Source: Mariannaea sp. PMI_226
Lineage: Eukaryota; Ascomycota; Sordariomycetes; Hypocreales; Nectriaceae
Assembly (NCBI GenBank): GCA_024336345.1
Contig: JANFOG010000007.1
Span: 806,001 to 870,000, forward strand
Length of the DNA: 64,000 bases
Direction of reading: 5' to 3'
Shown here piece by piece: positions 44,395 through 56,020 of the stretch; position 1 is the first letter of the stretch, and every line of letters starts with the position of its first letter. The notes beneath the pieces were generated by a model that saw only the letters and a list, made by a program, of their open reading frames with translations, was not told the DNA's origin and searched no databases. The position numbers and the translations under genes are program-made.

Positions 44395-47300
44395 ATGGAG
44401 CTTAGCCCGCTGCTGAACGGAAATTTGCCGAAGCGAAAAAACCCGTTCGCCATTGACCAAGGTGATGCGGGCCCTTCTGAAAAGAAGAAAAGGGTAGAGT
44501 CGCTTGGGTTCTGATCATCTAAATCACCGTTGTCTAATGGCTTCTGACAATAGGGGAATGATGACTACATTGTTGGGTGGATCTGCGCCCTACATGAAGA
44601 ATATGTAGCAGCAGTGACCTTTCTCGACGAAATGCATGATCGACCAAACTACATCTCCCATGAGGACAGCAACGACTACACACTAGGCCGTGTCGGGAGA
44701 CATAATGTAGTCGTTGCTGTTCTACCCGGTGGCGAGTATGGCATAGCTTCGGCAACAGCAGTTGCTAAGGATATGCTGCGAAGCTTTCCCAACATCAGGA
44801 TTGGCTTGATGGTTGGAATCGCGGGTGGCGCTCCAAGCCCAATGCACGATATACGTCTTGGGGATATCGTGGTCAGTGAGCCTCGGGGTGGCCATGGAGG
44901 AGTGTTCCAGTACGATTTTGGCAAGACGATACAAGGACAACGCTTTCACGTATCAGGATTCCTGGATCAACCACCAAGGTTTCTTCGAACTGCAGTCAAT
45001 GGATTGAAGATGCAGTACGAGATTGAGGGGCATCAGCTTGAAGAATCCGTCACAAGCGTTCTAAGGAAGAACCCTAACCTGTGGCGGAAGTACAAGCGAC
45101 CGGACCCAAGCAGTGACAAACGTTATCAACGCGACTTCATCCATCCCCCAAACAGCGTGGAATGTAAAGGAGTTTGTGACAAAGATCCCAAAAAATTGGA
45201 AATGCACGAGGCGCGGGCGAGCGATGCGATTCACATCCACTATGGCCTCATTGCATCAGCGAACCAATTGATGAAAGATGCCCAAATTCGGGATCGTCTG
45301 GCACTGGAGAAAGACGTCTTGTGCTTTGAAATGGAAGCAGCAGGGCTTATGAACACCTTTCCCTGCTTAGTTATTCGAGGCATATGCGACTACTCCGACT
45401 CCCACAAGAATGATGAGTGGCAGGGGTATGCAGCAATGGTAGCAGCTGCGTACGCAAAAGCTTTACTTTGTCGAATTCCTCCGACTGACGTTGAGGTTCT
45501 CCGCCTAATTGAAGAGAATCCTTCTGTGTTACCTCGAGGAAAAGATAAAAAATCGCTCAGCGATGAGCAGAAAAGCCTTCTCGTTCAGTCATTGCGGTTC
45601 GAACAAATGGATGTTCGTCAGGAGACGATCAAGAATGCCCATGCTAAGACCTGTAAGTGGCTTCTGCAGACATCGCAGTACCTTGACTGGCTTTGTGCTG
45701 AGAAGCTCGGCGAGCACCTCGGATTCCTATGGATTAAAGGGAAACCTGGGACTGGGAAATCGACACTGATGAAGTTTGCTCTTGCTCATGCCCGGAGGAA
45801 CATGAAAGACAAGATTATCGTTTCATTTTTCTTCAATGCTCGAGGAGACGATTTGGAAAAGTCTACAACTGGTTTATACCGGTCTATGCTATTACAGCTT
45901 CTTGAGAAGGTTCCTGACATTCAGCATGTTTTTTGGTCACTAGCACCAGAGTCTTTGGACGGCGAACGCCACCACTGGAGCGTCGAAGCATTGAAAAGTC
46001 TTCTTGAGCAAGCTGTCCAAGGCCTTGGGAAATCTCAAATTGTATGTTTTATCGACGCTTTAGATGAGTGTGACGAGGAACAGATTCGAGATATGATATC
46101 ATTCTTTGAACCATTAGGAGCATTAGCTGTGTCAGCTGGTCTGAACTTCCGCATCTGCTTCACCAGTAGACACTATCCCAATATTTCAATTGAGAAATGT
46201 CTCAAACTCACTCTCGAGGGAAATGAAGGGCATAGCCAGGATATCGTCAACTATGTCGACACTGAGCTGAAGATTGGCCATAGTCGGCTTGCCGAGCAGA
46301 TTCGTACTGAGCTCAGAGAAAAGGCATCCGGAATTTTCATGTGGGTTGTTCTGGTGGTTGGCATTCTAAATAAGCAATACGATCGAGGTCGTATTCATGA
46401 ACTACGAAAAAAGCTCCGAGATATCCCAGGAGACTTACACACACTTTTTCATGATATGTTGACACGAGATCACCATAACAAAGATGAGCTGCTGTTGTGC
46501 ATCCAATGGGTACTCTACGCGCGGCATCCCTTGAAACCAGAACAGTTATATTATGCTATTCTGTCTGCCATTGCACCGGAGCATCTCTCCAATTGGAATT
46601 CTGATGAAATAACGGCAACTGATATGAAAAGATTCATCCTGGATTCGTCTAAGGGGTTTGTTGAAGCTACCAAATCAAAGAATCCCACCATTCAATTCAT
46701 TCATGAATCGGTCAAGGATTTCCTTCTCAAAGAAAATGGATTGAGAGAGATTTGGTCTGAGCTGGGGGAAAACTTTCAAGGGGAGTGTCATGAACGATTA
46801 AAGCAGTGTTGCCTTAACTACATGAGCGTTGATGTTGCTACTTATCTAGATATCGGCGGTTCGCTTCCGAAAGCAACCACTGAGAAGGCGGCACATCTCC
46901 GTCAATCAGCAGAGGTGTCATTTCCATTCCTTCAATACGCTGTCCGGAACGTTTTGTACCACGCAGATGCGGCAGAAGAGGGGGGAGTTAGTCAGGCACG
47001 TTTTCTGGAGACGTTCCGGCGGGTAGATTGGATTAAACTGGACAACCTATTTGAGAAATATGCGATACGTCGACACAAGAACGCAAGCCTCTTATACATC
47101 TTGGCGGAGCATGATATGGCGAACCTCCTTACGTCCGACTTGTTCAAGCTATATGAAACATGCTTTCAAGTGGAGGCTGAGCGCTACGGGCCGCCAATCT
47201 TTGCGGCGTTGGCAGCCAAGAGTTACAAAGCAGTTCGTGTATTTTTGGAGGCTATTATTTCTTTTCATGACCTTCGCAATCAGTTATTCGACAAAAGATG

Positions 47301-48711
47301 CCAGGATGAAAAAGAATGGCCTGACATGGGAGGCAATTTCATTTTCTCGAAACGAAGAGGCATTCTCTCTCATCTTGTCGAAGTCGACAAGCACATGGTC
47401 ATAGTCAATGCTTTTGTTCTTGCTTCGAATGGGTTCCAAAACGATTGCAGATATAACTTTTGCCAGGGACCACTGCCATCGGATACAGCAAAAGGACAAG
47501 AGGCAGTAGTTCAGCTGCTTCTTGAGCAGAGCGCTGAGTACCGTCAGAGAGAAGACATGAAACCGCTAAGAGTGGCGGTAGAAAATGGACGGAGGGTGAT
47601 AACCAAGCTGTTAATTGAGCAGGGTGCTGAATTTGAGTCAACAGACCTTAAATCCAGAGAGACTGTACTTTTGTGGGCTGCAGAGCATGATTGGGTGGCC
47701 ATTGCTAAGCTGCTGGTTGAGCAGGGCACCAGTGTAGAGGCAAGACCCAACTGGGGCCAAACCCCACTAACCACAGCTGCAAGGCATGGACAGGTGGAAA
47801 TGGCCAAGTTCTTGGTAGAACAGGGCGCCAACCTTGGGGCAGCAGGCCGTTGGGGTACGCCACTATCAATAGCTGTACAGCATGGAGAGATGGAAATGGC
47901 CAGGTTCTTGATAGAACAGGGCGCCAACCTTGGGGCAAAAGACATATTGACCACAGCTGCAAGGCATGGACAGGTGGAAATGGCCAAGTTCTTGATAGAA
48001 CAGGGCGCCAATCTTGAGGCAAAAGACAGTTTGGACCAAACACCATTAACCGCGGCTGCACAGTATGGACGGCTGGAAATGGCCAGGTTCTTGATAGAAC
48101 AGGGCGCCAATCTTGAGGCAAAAGGCAGTTCGGGCCAAACACCACTGTTTATGGCTGTAGCGGATGGAGAGATGGAAATGACCAGGTTCTTGATAGAACG
48201 GGGCGCCAATCTTGAGGCAAAAGACGGTTCGGGCCGAACACCACTGTTAATGGCTCTGTATGATAGACAGGCGGGGGTGGCCAGGTTCTTGATAGAACAG
48301 GGCGCCAATCTTGAGGCAAAAGACAGTTCGGGCCAAACACCACTGTTTATGGCTGTAGCAGATGGAGAGATGGAAATGACCAAGTTCTTGATAGAACGGG
48401 GCGCCAATCTTGAGGCAAAAGACGGTTCGGGCCGAACACCACTGTTAATGGCTCTGTATAATAGACAGACGAGAATGGCCAGGCTATTGATAGAACGGGG
48501 CGTCAATCTTGAGGCGAAGGATGCATTTGGTAAAACACCATTGATGGTAGCTGTAGAAGCGAAGCGGGGTATTCAATTGGTCACTTTGCTGCTAGAAAGG
48601 GGCGCCAACCTTAACGCGACGGATGATAGAGGCCGAACAGCGCTATCGATGGCTGAGGAACCCGGGGTAAGGAAGATGCTATTTGAGAAGGTTTGGGAGA
48701 TTAGATACTAG
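44395..48711 (+). CDS. NLR-like receptor: nucleoside phosphorylase-NACHT-ankyrin protein
   Basis: Exon 1 is 44395-44493 (33 codons) and exon 2 is 44554-48711; a 60-nt intron (GTAGAG donor, CTGACAATAG acceptor) joins them in phase 0, giving about 1418 aa. Domains in order: a polar N-terminus; a purine-nucleoside-phosphorylase/MTA-nucleosidase-like domain, residues about 36-330 (VGIAGGAPS, FEMEAAGLMNTFPCLVIRG); a NACHT NTPase with Walker A GKPGTGKST near 429-437 and Walker B CFIDALDECDE near 531-541; a helical linker; and C-terminal ankyrin repeats from about residue 1034. This is the fungal NOD-like receptor layout. Relatives control conspecific or xenogenic recognition and regulated cell death. 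The gene is intact. The ankyrin units are almost identical in DNA, suggesting recent turnover. Opposite-strand frames over the repeats are shadows. Confidence 0.92.
48100..48495 (+). repeat. 99-bp ankyrin-coding repeats with 198-bp higher-order duplication
   Basis: Ankyrin units begin at 47821, 47917, 48001, 48100, 48199, 48298, 48397 and 48496; the later ones are exactly 99 bp. The pair 48100-48297 matches the pair 48298-48495 with about 10 differences in 198 bases by hand count (3 in the first unit, 7 in the second). The two units inside a pair differ much more, so the pair was duplicated as a block. Confidence 0.9.
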
Positions 48712-48938
48712 TCAAGTAAGGTATGGAAGGATGCAAAATTGGGTGGAATAATAAAATCACTATTTTGAACTCAATACTTTCTGCTCTAAATCAAATCTGT
48801 ATACAAGAAAATGCGGCTCAAAGCTCAGTTTCATCCAATATTGCAATCAAAACTCGCCGATCAATCAAAAGTCCCATCATGGGCACCCATACGCTTTTTC
48901 AGTATTGACTATTGCTCTTCTCATTAAAGGTATCATGC

Positions 48939-51177
48939 TCACAGCTTCGCAGCCGCGCTTGGGACGGAACAGCACGATCCACTGGGCTGCTCCTTGGCAA
49001 AGGCATCCTTGGATGCAGTATCGACGCAGACGGCCGAAGGAGGAACCCACAGACCGGGGTTCTTCTGGAAGAAGTTGGAGGCACGCAGCATGACGCTGAC
49101 AGGCTCCGCCGGCATGACGGGGAAGTCCTCAGTGCGGGGGAAATGCGTCAGACCGAACTGGATGTAGCAGACAATGTCGGTGTTGTCAATCGACTCGTTG
49201 CGGTCGACCCAGTCGACAATGGTGCTGTTGTAAGGGTGCTTCTCCTCACCAGCGGATTGGCAGACGTAGTCACCAGCAGGGAAGAGCTCGTAGTCCTTGT
49301 GGGGAGTCACCCAGAGACTGTGGCGCGCAAAGGCAGCTCGCTTATACACCATGCTGCCAGGCTTGGCCAGGAGACTGGGGCAGCTGCTGTTGATGATCTT
49401 GTAGGCGACAGGCTTCTTGCAAGCAGGGTTGATGCTGCTGGGGTTGATAATGTCCCAAGAGCGGCTGGTCTCGAACTTGTAGTCGGCAACGGCCTCCTTT
49501 GCGGTGCGGAAGGGGGTCTTCTTGCAGTAGAAGCCGTTTCCGTATGGGTTCTCAGGAGATCCGACGGGGTAATCTGAAGGCACCGCATCGTTCTGAACAA
49601 CAGAGTTGTTGGGGCCATCGACCTCGGGATCGACACGGAGAGAGAAGATGTGCTGGTGGTTGTGGGCGTTGATGCGGTGGGCAACCTCAGTACCGTAGGG
49701 AGCGGCGACCTCGGTGGGGTGCATGCAGTAGGTGTTGAGCATGCCAGTCAGCTTCATCTCGAGCTTGTAGGTACCGTCGAGGGTGAAGGTGTGGTAGAAG
49801 CCGTACTCGTAGTTGGCGGCGGTGATGATCTGGGAGATGATGAGCTTGCGGTCGCGAGCGGAGATGACGGTGCCGTCGCGGTAATCGGTGTGCTTGTAGA
49901 GAAGACCGTTGTCCTCCTCGTGAATGCAGATGGCATTCTTGATGACGGCGGGCTCGCCGCTGCCAATGGCCATGACGGCATCAAGGTAGTGGATGGCACC
50001 CTTGCAATCACATCCCAGCTTGAGGGAGTTGGTCATGAAACCAGAGCCATACTCACCAACGTCGAAGGCGTGCTTCTTCTGGTGAGGAGGCTCGGGGTTA
50101 CCGTAGGGAACGACCATCTCAACAACGCTGATACGGTTGAAGAGGGTGCGCTCGCGGTGCTCGTGGTGGTCCTCCATGCGGACGTCGGACAGGACGATAC
50201 CCTCACGGTAGTTGAAGCCAATGTGCATCTTGTAACCGGCCCACTGGATCTCGTTACCGTTCATGCGGAAAGAGACACCCTGGGGCTGGGTGATGTTGAT
50301 GGGCTTCAGGACTCCATCGACGTAGTTCTCGCCAATGAACTCGGGCATGTAGTTATGCTCCTCGATGGGAATCTTGGTGCGCTCGCCATTGACGCGGCGC
50401 ACATCGACAGCCAGGACCTCCTCGGTCTCAGTGTCGACGACAACGGAAAAGTCCAGGGGGTGGGCGTACTGGTTGTCGTTGTCGGAGTTGCGGTAGTAGG
50501 CGAGACCCTGCTGGAGGCGGCGCTCGAAGCCCCAGCGGTTGTCGAAGCCAATAGCCCAAGCATCAAGGTAGACCTTGGACATATCAGTGATGCCGATTTC
50601 GCGGCAAGCTTCGATGACCTGGGGATCGCTGCGGCAGACGCGCTCGCAGACGTCGAGGTCCTCGAGGGTGAGGGTAGGGCCGACGTCATAGACGGGCTTC
50701 CAGTCCTCGACCTTGCTGGTGGTCAAGTTGACCACGACCTCGGCGACCTGAGAAGAAGGTCGCTCAATGACAATGGCGAAAGCGCGTCGGTCAGGCTTGG
50801 GGCCAGTGCGGTTGCGGTAAGCCTGGTACTCGAGCTTTTTGGGCTCACGGAGAGTGAGGCAGTTATACTTGAGAGTCTTGGGGCTAGCATGGTCGTTGAT
50901 GAGCTTGCGAGCAGCGCGAATCTCATCAATCGATAGCTGATCTGGAGGACTGTTAGTAATCGATTTATTGAGTTGAAAACTTGCTAATGGCAAGCCTGAG
51001 GAGGAAAAGATGAGACATCATCATGCATTGAATGCAATTGATGCGCAAGTCAACTCAAAAAAAATATAACGTACCCAGAGGATGCACAGTGTGCTGCTTA
51101 GACAGATCGGGAGCGGCGTCGCTGGGCTCTTCCCGGTACACAGTGTAACCGGCAATGGCAGAGGTGTCTTGAATCAT
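48939..51177 (-). CDS. Copper amine oxidase (primary-amine oxidase), peroxisome-type tail
   Basis: Exons 51177-51075 and 50941-48939, with a 133-nt intron, give 701 aa. The enzyme oxidises primary amines to aldehydes, releasing ammonia and hydrogen peroxide. The topaquinone precursor is Tyr412 in TAANYEYGF. The catalytic base is Asp328 in AFDVGEYGSG, 84 residues before it, the spacing known for the family. Copper ligands are the histidines of HNHQHIFSLRVD and a later His in GLTHFPRTEDFPVMP. The sequence ends in AAAKL, a type 1 peroxisomal signal variant, matching the peroxisomal location of fungal amine oxidases and the need for catalase. HPLDQLSIDEI across the splice confirms the intron. Neighbours are an APC permease and an aldehyde dehydrogenase with the same tail. 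Confidence 0.95.
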
Positions 51178-53404
51178 GATGAGGGCTGTCGGGGCTTAGA
51201 TAACTGGCCATACGACTGTGAGATGAAGATGAACGACAAAAGGAATGTCGTTGAGAAAAGGGATAATAAGAGAAGATATCTCTTCCGAGTTCTTGAGAGG
51301 CAGGCTGGGAGTAGTTTGCTTGGAATTGATGAAGAACTCTCTTTTTACATCCAAAGAAGAAACACCGATGTCTTTATACACGCGCCCGATGGTCCCTTGG
51401 AGAGACTATCGGCGTCTGCCGGCCACCAGGTGCCGGATGACATCTCCACATTGGTCCGGGAAGTTCAGATAGTGTAACAGATTTGCCATTGAGATGGCTG
51501 CCAAAGCCTCGAAAAAGACAAAAGCCCTCCAGTAGGAAACGGCAGGAGAGAGGCAAGTAGCCAGCCCAGCAAGAAAAAGCCGGGTGGGGAACCGGTCAAC
51601 GGAACTTGCGGGCTTGTCGAGATTGTTTGTGTGCCCGCCGATGCAATTCGTGTTTGCCTTTGTCCTCCAACTAACAATAGTTACCAATGGCCACCAATGA
51701 TTAGTTGAACGCAGGTCGAGAGCGTTGATGGCTTGGGTCACGCGTGAGGCGGGACGGATGCAAGATTGTTGCATCTGAACTGCCGTGTCAAGTCAGGCGC
51801 CATAATGGCCAAGGCTACGCATGCACGCCTTCACTCTAGGCTCGACACAGCAGATAATGTGCATTAGGTACCTTCGTTCTGCTGTACGTACATACAATAG
51901 ATACATAGCACACTGATAAACATTCAGTAGATTCGCTCTAGTGCCCTCTCCGCAGCGGGTTGATACAGGAGGCGAGTGGGGAGGCGTGGAATATCAGCCA
52001 TGCTTCGACTATGGAGTTGTCTAGATGCGAAACAACGTGGTGCAGGCCCGGCAATGGAATTTCGGGTTTTGAGCCTCTTTGTCACCATTTCCACAAGGCT
52101 CGTTTACAGCTTGGGCCACATTGCGTGTGTGCAGCTTCTTTGGGAATCGCCCCAAGAACGAGGCAAGGGTCTAGGGTCTAGAGACGAGAGGGGCGGGCAA
52201 CCCGGAAGATTGATGGGCCTTTACCTCTTCCGGCAGTTCACGCTCATGTCGTCCCCTGGCCACACACAGCTCACAGCGGCAAGGGAACCATTCCGTATAC
52301 AGGCAATAGATTGCAGCCTCACCAAGCCTATTCCGCGCTCTGTGGCGAATGAGCCTCTATCGATAACGACTTGGCCTCTTGGCGGCTCCCGGCTCAGCCG
52401 AGGACACGCTCCCTGCAAGCCCAACATCCATATCTTACCTCCACATCCACCACGTTTCTTCACCACTCGCACTGTTATCCCAGACAATCATCCAGCCCAT
52501 CACCACTAGGGGAACTAGGCATGTCGGTGAAGAACGTACCCCGTGGGGAAAAAGCAATCGTGGGTGGTCGTGTTACCGATCATCAAACCTGGTGATATCA
52601 TGGTGCTGTTCGCTGAAGCTATCACGTAATGGCTCGCCCTTGGGCTCTCTCTGGCCTTGCTCATCCGGCCTGAATACCCCATGGGGATCATCGTTCGTCC
52701 CGGTTTCGCACTCTAGGAGGCTTTCGACTAGACTTCGAAGCGGTCGCATCTGACAGCCTCAACCCGACGGTTGCCACCAGCGCCCTATCGCTGCTGTCAC
52801 TTTTAGAAACGAACATGCATGTCCCACGGAGAGCCGCGTCTTAGCCGGACTGTCATCATCCTATCCTTCACACACAGTACTGTGAATCGCAGCTAATAAG
52901 CGTTAAGTATGGAGCTTGGGAGCCCTCCCGAGATAACGGTGCCCAAATTCTTTCTCTGTACGGAATAACCTGTTGTCTTAATCAATTCCGCGAGCCCACA
53001 CCATTTTTTGGCCCCTCCACACTCCCAGTTTTTTAACTCGCAGTTATCTAACACTTTCGCCTCATAGTCACAGCTCCCGTCACACGATGCTGCCCGGTTC
53101 AGGAACAATCCCGTGTGTGTGCATACGCTTTCTCTCCTGACATACGTTGGCCCGTACGTACCCTGAACCTGAGCCCAAGCCTCACCCGCTCAGGTTTGTT
53201 GTATAATTAAAAAGCTCATAAACATCCCTCGTATCCTTCCCCTTCCCACTCCCTCTGGTGGAAGGACTATTTTTTTTTCTCTGGTTCTTCATTGAGCGGC
53301 GGATCCTCTTGCTCCTCCACTCTCCCCCAGACTTTTGCGAATGCCCGACCCATCTTCAAAATTGCCCATTTCTTTCCAAACACCTCCACCGGAGCCAATT
53401 GAGC
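51178..53404. other. Divergent intergenic region
   Basis: About 2.2 kb between the divergent amine oxidase and permease. It contains about six HGATAR words on the two strands (for example 51198-51203), which is what chance predicts for this length. Short frames on both strands lack support. The final 150 bases are T/C-rich leader of the permease. Confidence 0.5.
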
Positions 53405-55042
53405 ATGGCCGTGGACGAGGAGACGAACGGATCACTTAAGGCTGCGATGCCTACCAACCAGGCTCTTCAGGATGCTGAGGATTTGGCCGAATTTGGCCAT
53501 TCTGAGGCCCTGAGCAGAAAATTCACATTATGGAGCATGCTTTCGCTGGCCTTCTGTGTCCTCGGAACATGGTCGACCTTCGCTCAAGGTCTCTCCAGCG
53601 GCCTCACAAACGGCGGTCCCATTGCCATTCTCTGGGGCCTTTGCCTTGTGACGGCTTGCAACCTGTGCGTCGCCCTGTCTATGGGTGAGCTGGTCAGCAG
53701 TATGCCTACGGCTCTTGGCCAGGCCTACTGGATCTCTCGCCTCTGGCCCTCCGGCGTTGGTCGCTTCCTATCTTACCTTTGTGCGTGGATTAACACGTTT
53801 GGATGGTGGACGCTGTCTGCTTCGCAAATCGCCTTCATGACCGAGTTCATGCTGGGCATGAAGGTCCTCTTCCAAGTTGACTGGGCTGGTGCGAGCAAGG
53901 GATGGGTTCTCTTCCTCGTCTATATCGGCACCACCTTCTTCATGACCTTCTTCAACATTGTGTCCTGCCGCAAGGATATCGTCCTACCCATGTTCAACAA
54001 CTTCGTCGGTATCTCTTTCGTCGGTCTCTTCTTCGTCATCGCCCTTGCGCTTCTGATCTCGGTTGGGACTAAGAGCGGCCTGGAGTTCCAGCCTGCCGAT
54101 TTCGTCTTTGGAACTTGGATCAACCAGACCGGCTGGCCAGACGGTGTGACCTGGTTCATGGGACTGATCCAGGCTGCCTACGGATTGACTGCGTTCGATT
54201 CCGCCATCCACATGGTTGAGGAAATTCCTTCGCCCCGAACCAACATTCCCCGAGTTATCTGGCTCTCGGTTGTCATGGGTGCTATCACCGGTTTCATCTT
54301 CATGGTCGTCTGTCTCTTCTCAATTCAGTCACTTGACGTCGTTCTCGACCCCCCAACCGGTCTGCCTTTCATGGATCTCCTCAAGGAAACCGTTGGACTG
54401 AAGGGAGGCACTGTTCTCCTTGCTCTCTTCATCGTGAACGGAATGGGACAGGGTATCAGCATCGTCACTACTGCCTCCCGTATGACTTGGGGTTTTGCTC
54501 GAGACGGTGGTATCCCTTGGAGCAACTACTTTACCAGGGTTGACGAGACCTGGAAGGTCCCCGTTCGCGCCCTGTGGCTTCAGGGTGGTATCATTGCTCT
54601 GGTTGGCATCCTTTACACATTTGCCTCAACTGTGCTGGATGCTATTCTCAGTGTGAGCACTATTGCTCTTACCATTTCCTACATGATGCCTATTGCGGTG
54701 CTTCTTCTCAAGGGCCGCGACAAGCTCCCTCCCGGACAGTTCCATCTTGGCTGGTTTGGCCCCATCGCAAACTGGGTGTCTATCGTCTACTGCGCCATTA
54801 CCACTGTCTTCTTCTTCTTCCCGGGCTCGCCCAACCCAGCTGGCGCTGATATGAACTACGCCATCGCCGTTTTTGGCGTCATGATGGTTTTCACTCTGGG
54901 CTTCTGGTTCGTCAAGGGCAACAAGACCTACCTGCAGTCTGAGGAATCCGAGGGACAGGTTGTGGTTGATCACAACGACACCTCTGACGATGTGCCTACC
55001 AAGGTCATCCACCCCAAGGAGATGGCAGCAAATTCCGAATAG
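53405..55042 (+). CDS. APC-superfamily permease, choline/GABA/amine transporter-like
   Basis: Intronless, 545 aa, starting at MAVDEETNG. The 49 in-frame codons upstream (from 53258) are read as leader. About twelve hydrophobic helices. Blocks in common with the permease at 22488 include GLTNGGPIAILWG, the HMVEEIPSPRTNIP loop, SRMTWGFARDGGIPWS and NMGPAD-like C-terminal PAGADMNYAIAVFGV. This places it in the fungal choline/GABA/amino-acid permease branch. Its position between a copper amine oxidase and an aldehyde dehydrogenase suggests uptake of an amine or amino acid that feeds them (inference). Acidic N- and C-termini may carry ubiquitination sites for turnover, as in other fungal permeases. 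Confidence 0.9.
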   Translation: MAVDEETNGSLKAAMPTNQALQDAEDLAEFGHSEALSRKFTLWSMLSLAFCVLGTWSTFAQGLSSGLTNGGPIAILWGLCLVTACNLCVALSMGELVSSMPTALGQAYWISRLWPSGVGRFLSYLCAWINTFGWWTLSASQIAFMTEFMLGMKVLFQVDWAGASKGWVLFLVYIGTTFFMTFFNIVSCRKDIVLPMFNNFVGISFVGLFFVIALALLISVGTKSGLEFQPADFVFGTWINQTGWPDGVTWFMGLIQAAYGLTAFDSAIHMVEEIPSPRTNIPRVIWLSVVMGAITGFIFMVVCLFSIQSLDVVLDPPTGLPFMDLLKETVGLKGGTVLLALFIVNGMGQGISIVTTASRMTWGFARDGGIPWSNYFTRVDETWKVPVRALWLQGGIIALVGILYTFASTVLDAILSVSTIALTISYMMPIAVLLLKGRDKLPPGQFHLGWFGPIANWVSIVYCAITTVFFFFPGSPNPAGADMNYAIAVFGVMMVFTLGFWFVKGNKTYLQSEESEGQVVVDHNDTSDDVPTKVIHPKEMAANSE

Positions 55043-56020
55043 AGGATTAGCTGATCCCCCTTTAGCGGTTTACTTTTTCTTTATTTCTTGAACATGTATC
55101 AAGACTTCTCCTAGGGTTCCTTGTGAGGGGTGGGTGAAAATCCGATAGAGTCCGCGATAACATTCTCTTTTTTTTTACCATATTATTCCGTAATAGGTGT
55201 ATTTTCAATGTAAAATTTTTATCTCTGCACAACTGAATAACTTATAATGGCCAAAATTGCAATGCTGCCACACCTTGTAATGGATGTTCCATATTTGGGA
55301 ATTTTCCCTCACCAGTTATACTTTCCGTAGCTGGAATGAGCCGCGTCCAGATGAACTTTGACGGAGACTTGCAATAGTCCGCCAACGGTGTCGCCCATTC
55401 CGAAGAATCACTGCATACCCAATTAAGCAGTACGTGTGGCGGACGTAGCCGATAACTCTAAGAGGTCACTACTATATTTGTAATACCTACTGTAGTAATT
55501 ATTTGCGTTGTTTGTTAGGCCAGATGCCGAGCCTGGGCTCCCTATTTTTGCCACCCCCTGTCACACATGGCAAGCAGGCATCCAGTACGAACGAGGTTTG
55601 TTGTCTGGGATCGGGATCTGATCGGCTGCATCTTAACTGCCAGATCGAGAAATAGCCATCGCTATTGATCCCCGGCGCTATCTGCCCTTACCGCGGGGAG
55701 GGGGGGGGGGACGAGAGAAGGGTTGTTGTCTCACCCACACCCGGGAGACCGGCTATGCAGGGCTGCATCACCCCGCCGCCCCGGCAAGGTCATGCTCACC
55801 CACTCATCCACTGGCGTATCTTTTTGCCAGAAGGGCTGGGAGAGGAATTACTTGGTAATGCTCTTCCCCGCACATGTAGCATAGTGCCTGTTTTCGGTTG
55901 GTTCCACGCCTTATCGTGGCCAGCAAGCGGTGCTATATGACCGCTCCAGCTCCAACTCCAGCTCCAGCTCCAGCTTGAGACCAACCCCGGAATTTGGCTG
56001 CTTATCTGACACCCGCAACA
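55043..56020. other. Intergenic region
   Basis: About 1 kb between permease and aldehyde dehydrogenase, transcribed in the same direction. AT-rich near 55160-55250. Contains a poly-G run (55695-55710) and a CCAGCT-type microsatellite at 55941-55976. No gene was seen. Confidence 0.5.
55941..55976. repeat. (CTCCAG)n microsatellite, upstream copy
   Basis: About six CTCCAG/CTCCAA units 45 bases upstream of the aldehyde dehydrogenase start. A second, similar tract lies in intron 1 of that gene at 56221-56241. Confidence 0.75.

Noticed and set aside
48298..48495. Classical RIP as the cause of the G to A differences between ankyrin pairs
   Set aside because: Only one of eight G to A changes is in TpG context; the others follow G, C or A, unlike the CpA preference of RIP.
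47544..48506. 320-codon minus-strand frame opposite the ankyrin repeats, with repeated RLAPCSIKNLA motifs
   Set aside because: The periodicity is inherited from the 99-bp sense repeats; a stop-free antisense frame is propagated by duplication and has no independent support.
49650..50936. 428-codon open frame on the plus strand opposite the copper amine oxidase
   Set aside because: Exact antisense of a highly conserved coding exon; the translation is low in aromatic residues and Val/Leu/Asp-biased, as expected from GC3-rich codons read backwards.
51178..53404. GATA-factor sites as evidence for nitrogen control of the amine oxidase and permease
   Set aside because: About six HGATAR words on both strands in 2.2 kb, which is roughly the number expected by chance; no cluster.
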